Assembly: GCA_036570145.1 (NCBI GenBank)
Contig: DATCPJ010000130.1
Coordinates: 1-7,586, forward strand
Direction of reading: 5' to 3'
DNA length: 7,586 nt
Source: UBA6019 sp036570145
GTDB taxonomy: Bacteria > Chloroflexota > Dormibacteria > Dormibacterales > Dormibacteraceae
In this document: positions 6,571 to 7,586 of the stretch, one piece after another
Layout: each line of letters opens with the position of its first letter
Position numbering within the stretch: the stretch's first letter is position 1
Made by a program: the position numbers and the translations under genes
Notes under the pieces: generated by a model
The model's database searches: none
What the model was told of the DNA's origin: nothing
The model's input: only the letters and a program-made list of their open reading frames with translations

Positions 6571-7319
6571 GCGGAGTGGTCGGCGTCGGGCCCGCCGGCC
6601 GGCTCGGGGCGGTCATGAGTTGCCAGCTCGGCAGCCTCCTCGGGGTCGTCGGTGACCTGTACCAGTTCGAGGTCGTCCGCCTGCAGGTAGGCGCGGGGCA
6701 GGCCTTCGGAGCGGATCCAGTCGAGCAGCCCGTCCCAGTAGGCGTGTCCGAAGAGCACGATCGGGAAGTGCTCGATCTTTCCGGTCTGGGCCAGCGTCAG
6801 CGACTCGAACAGCTCGTCGAGGGTGCCGAACCCGCCCGGAAAGATGATGAACCCGCGCGCGTACTTGACGAACATCGTCTTCCGCGCGAAGAAGTAGCGG
6901 AACTCGACGCCGAGCTCGACGTAGTCGTTGAGGCCCTGCTCGGCGGGCAGCTCGATATTGCAGCCGACGGACAGGCCGCCCGCTTCCTTGGCGCCCTTGT
7001 TCGCCGCCTCCATGATCCCCGGCCCGCCGCCCGTGATGACGGCGAAGCCTCGCTTGGCGATGGCCCGGCCGGTCGTCTCCGCGGCGGCATAGAAGGGATC
7101 ATCCCGGGGAGTGCGGGCCGACCCGAAGATGCTGATCGCGGGCCCCACCACGCTCAGGGCGTCGAATCCTTCGACGAACTCGGAGAGGATCCGGAGCGCG
7201 CGCCAGGGATCGGAGTGGAGGACATATTGGTCGAACCCGTCCCGCTCCAGGAAGGCCTGGTCGGCGAGCGGCTTCGAGCGGGGGACGAGGGTGCGACCGG
7301 CGCGACGGCGTTCACTCAT
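6567..7319 (-). CDS. LOG-family nucleotide 5'-monophosphate phosphoribohydrolase (TIGR00730 type)
   Basis: A 250-residue Rossmann-like protein of the LOG family, often mislabelled lysine decarboxylase. Members cleave the N-glycosidic bond of nucleoside 5'-monophosphates, including cytokinin ribotides, releasing the free base and ribose 5-phosphate. SIFGSAR (63-69) is the first strand, GGGPGIMEAANKGA (97-110) the phosphate-binding loop, R146-K147 match the conserved Arg-Lys pair, and PGGFGTLDE (161-169) holds the catalytic-region Glu. An N-terminal extension of about 60 residues marks the longer bacterial form; the C-terminal 20 or so residues are Asp/Pro-rich and probably disordered. The ATG at 7319 is the only reasonable start. 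No Shine-Dalgarno precedes it, but a TAGGAT hexamer lies 16 bp upstream. It is the first gene of the operon. Natural substrate unknown; a housekeeping nucleotide-cleanup role is as likely as cytokinin production. Confidence 0.93.
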   Translation of the reverse strand: MSERRRAGRTLVPRSKPLADQAFLERDGFDQYVLHSDPWRALRILSEFVEGFDALSVVGPAISIFGSARTPRDDPFYAAAETTGRAIAKRGFAVITGGGPGIMEAANKGAKEAGGLSVGCNIELPAEQGLNDYVELGVEFRYFFARKTMFVKYARGFIIFPGGFGTLDELFESLTLAQTGKIEHFPIVLFGHAYWDGLLDWIRSEGLPRAYLQADDLELVQVTDDPEEAAELATHDRPEPAGGPDADHSA

Positions 7320-7335
7320 TCGATAAGGAAACTCA

Positions 7336-7341
7336 ATCCTA
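7336..7341 (-). promoter_or_regulatory. Possible -10 element for the six-gene operon
   Basis: TAGGAT on the minus strand fits TANNNT and ends 16 bp before the LOG-gene ATG, which would leave a leader of roughly ten bases. No recognisable -35 lies 17 bp upstream, where the DNA is part of a GC-rich repeat. This is the most likely place for the operon promoter because the preceding gene ends at 7389 and a hairpin lies between. Confidence 0.3.
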
Positions 7342-7360
7342 GTGGGGACACTGAGCCCCG

Positions 7361-7386
7361 CGGCCCCGAGAGGCCCCGAGAGGCCG
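7361..7386 (-). terminator. Possible terminator hairpin after the right-edge gene
   Basis: On the minus strand, CGGCCTC (7386-7380) can pair with GGGGCCG (7367-7361), seven pairs including one G-U, around a 12-nt loop. It starts three bases after the stop codon of the right-edge gene. There is no U-tract. The stem is partly produced by a tandem 10-mer (GGCCCCGAGA at 7362-7371 and 7372-7381). It may end the upstream transcript before the LOG-gene promoter. Confidence 0.35.
7362..7385. repeat. Tandem 10-mer, two copies plus four bases
   Basis: GGCCCCGAGA occurs at 7362-7371 and again at 7372-7381, followed by GGCC. It is a small slippage-type repeat within the short intergenic gap and overlaps the predicted hairpin. 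Confidence 0.7.
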
Positions 7387-7388
7387 GC

Positions 7389-7586
7389 TCAGGTGGACTT
7401 CTTTGCTTCCGCCTTGCGACCGGGCTTGGCTGCCGGCTTGGCTGCCGGCCTGGTCGCTCCACCGGCGACCGGCTTCGACTTGCCGTTGGCCGCTTTGTCG
7501 TCGCGCCGTGGCCGGGCGACGATGGTCGCCGGGATGGCAGCCGGCAGCTTGACCTTCGCCAGCTGCGCCACCTCCGTCCTCAGCCC
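7389..7586 (-). CDS. C-terminal end of an unidentified protein with an Ala/Pro/Lys-rich basic tail, partial
   Basis: The frame is open from the right edge to TGA (7391-7389), giving 65 residues. Visible sequence begins GLRTEVAQLAKVKLPAA, which could be the end of an amphipathic or coiled-coil helix, then becomes a low-complexity basic tail with RPAAKPAAKPGRK and ends EAKKST. Such tails are common in actinobacterial nucleoid-associated and other nucleic-acid- or polymer-binding proteins, but no domain is visible and I do not assign a function. An in-frame GTG at 7571 preceded by GGACGGAG could be taken as a start of a 60-residue protein, but the frame continues upstream, so an internal piece of a longer gene is more likely. 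The tail is encoded partly by an exact 12-bp tandem repeat (7423-7446). Confidence 0.6.
   Translation of the reverse strand, partial: GLRTEVAQLAKVKLPAAIPATIVARPRRDDKAANGKSKPVAGGATRPAAKPAAKPGRKAEAKKST
7423..7446. repeat. Two exact copies of a 12-bp unit inside the basic tail
   Basis: GGCTTGGCTGCC occurs at 7423-7434 and 7435-7446. It stays in frame and encodes the repeated AAKP units of the right-edge protein, so copy number could vary between strains without breaking the gene. Confidence 0.75.

Noticed and set aside
5512..7319. LOG plus PLD-like genes as an antiphage defence module
   Set aside because: PLD nucleases occur in some defence systems, but there are no helicase, sensor, toxin-antitoxin or mobile-element genes nearby, and the operon continues into housekeeping heme A genes.
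6567..7319. Lysine decarboxylase assignment for the LOG-family gene
   Set aside because: The GGGPGIMEAANKGA and PGGFGTLDE motifs are those of LOG phosphoribohydrolases. 'Lysine decarboxylase' is an old misannotation of this family.

Overview
The window is GC-rich bacterial DNA with tightly packed genes, frequent 4-base gene overlaps, GTG and TTG starts, and at least two genes whose likely promoter sits so close to the start codon that the mRNA would be leaderless or nearly so. Together with the gene content (type II thymidine kinase, long-form LOG protein, adjacent ctaA and ctaB) this fits a high-GC actinobacterium, perhaps of the Thermoleophilia (Solirubrobacterales/Gaiellales) kind. That placement is inferred from style, not from a marker gene.

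Layout. Positions 1-126 hold the last 41 codons of a plus-strand gene, probably the C-terminal beta domain of an alpha-amylase-family enzyme. Positions 127-364 are noncoding, with two hairpins and a promoter-like -35/-10 pair directly before the plus-strand thymidine kinase gene (365-931). Positions 932-1158 lie between converging genes and contain an AT-richer 132-bp element with 28-bp imperfect inverted ends (982-1113). From 1159 to 7319 everything is on the minus strand and reads as one probable six-gene operon, in transcription order: LOG-family phosphoribohydrolase, two-HKD phospholipase D-like protein, 12+2 TM amino acid permease, ctaA (heme A synthase), ctaB (heme O synthase), metallo-beta-lactamase-fold hydrolase. 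Junctions are -4 bp, -4 bp, +22 bp, -4 bp and +4 bp. At the right edge, 7389-7586 is the C-terminal end of another minus-strand protein with an Ala/Pro/Lys-rich tail, followed by a possible terminator.

How the genes fit together. CtaB farnesylates heme B to heme O and CtaA converts heme O to heme A for aa3-type cytochrome oxidase, so these two form a clear functional pair. The other four operon members have no established link with heme A. LOG (nucleotide hydrolysis), the PLD-like enzyme (phosphodiesterase), the permease and the MBL hydrolase may simply share a transcript. I see no CRISPR array, transposase, phage gene, tRNA or rRNA. I do not see convincing evidence of a new multi-gene system. 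The most unusual items are the inverted-repeat element, the Asn-for-Gly change in the thymidine kinase P-loop, the translationally coupled LOG-PLD-permease trio, and the extra C-terminal membrane hairpin on the permease.
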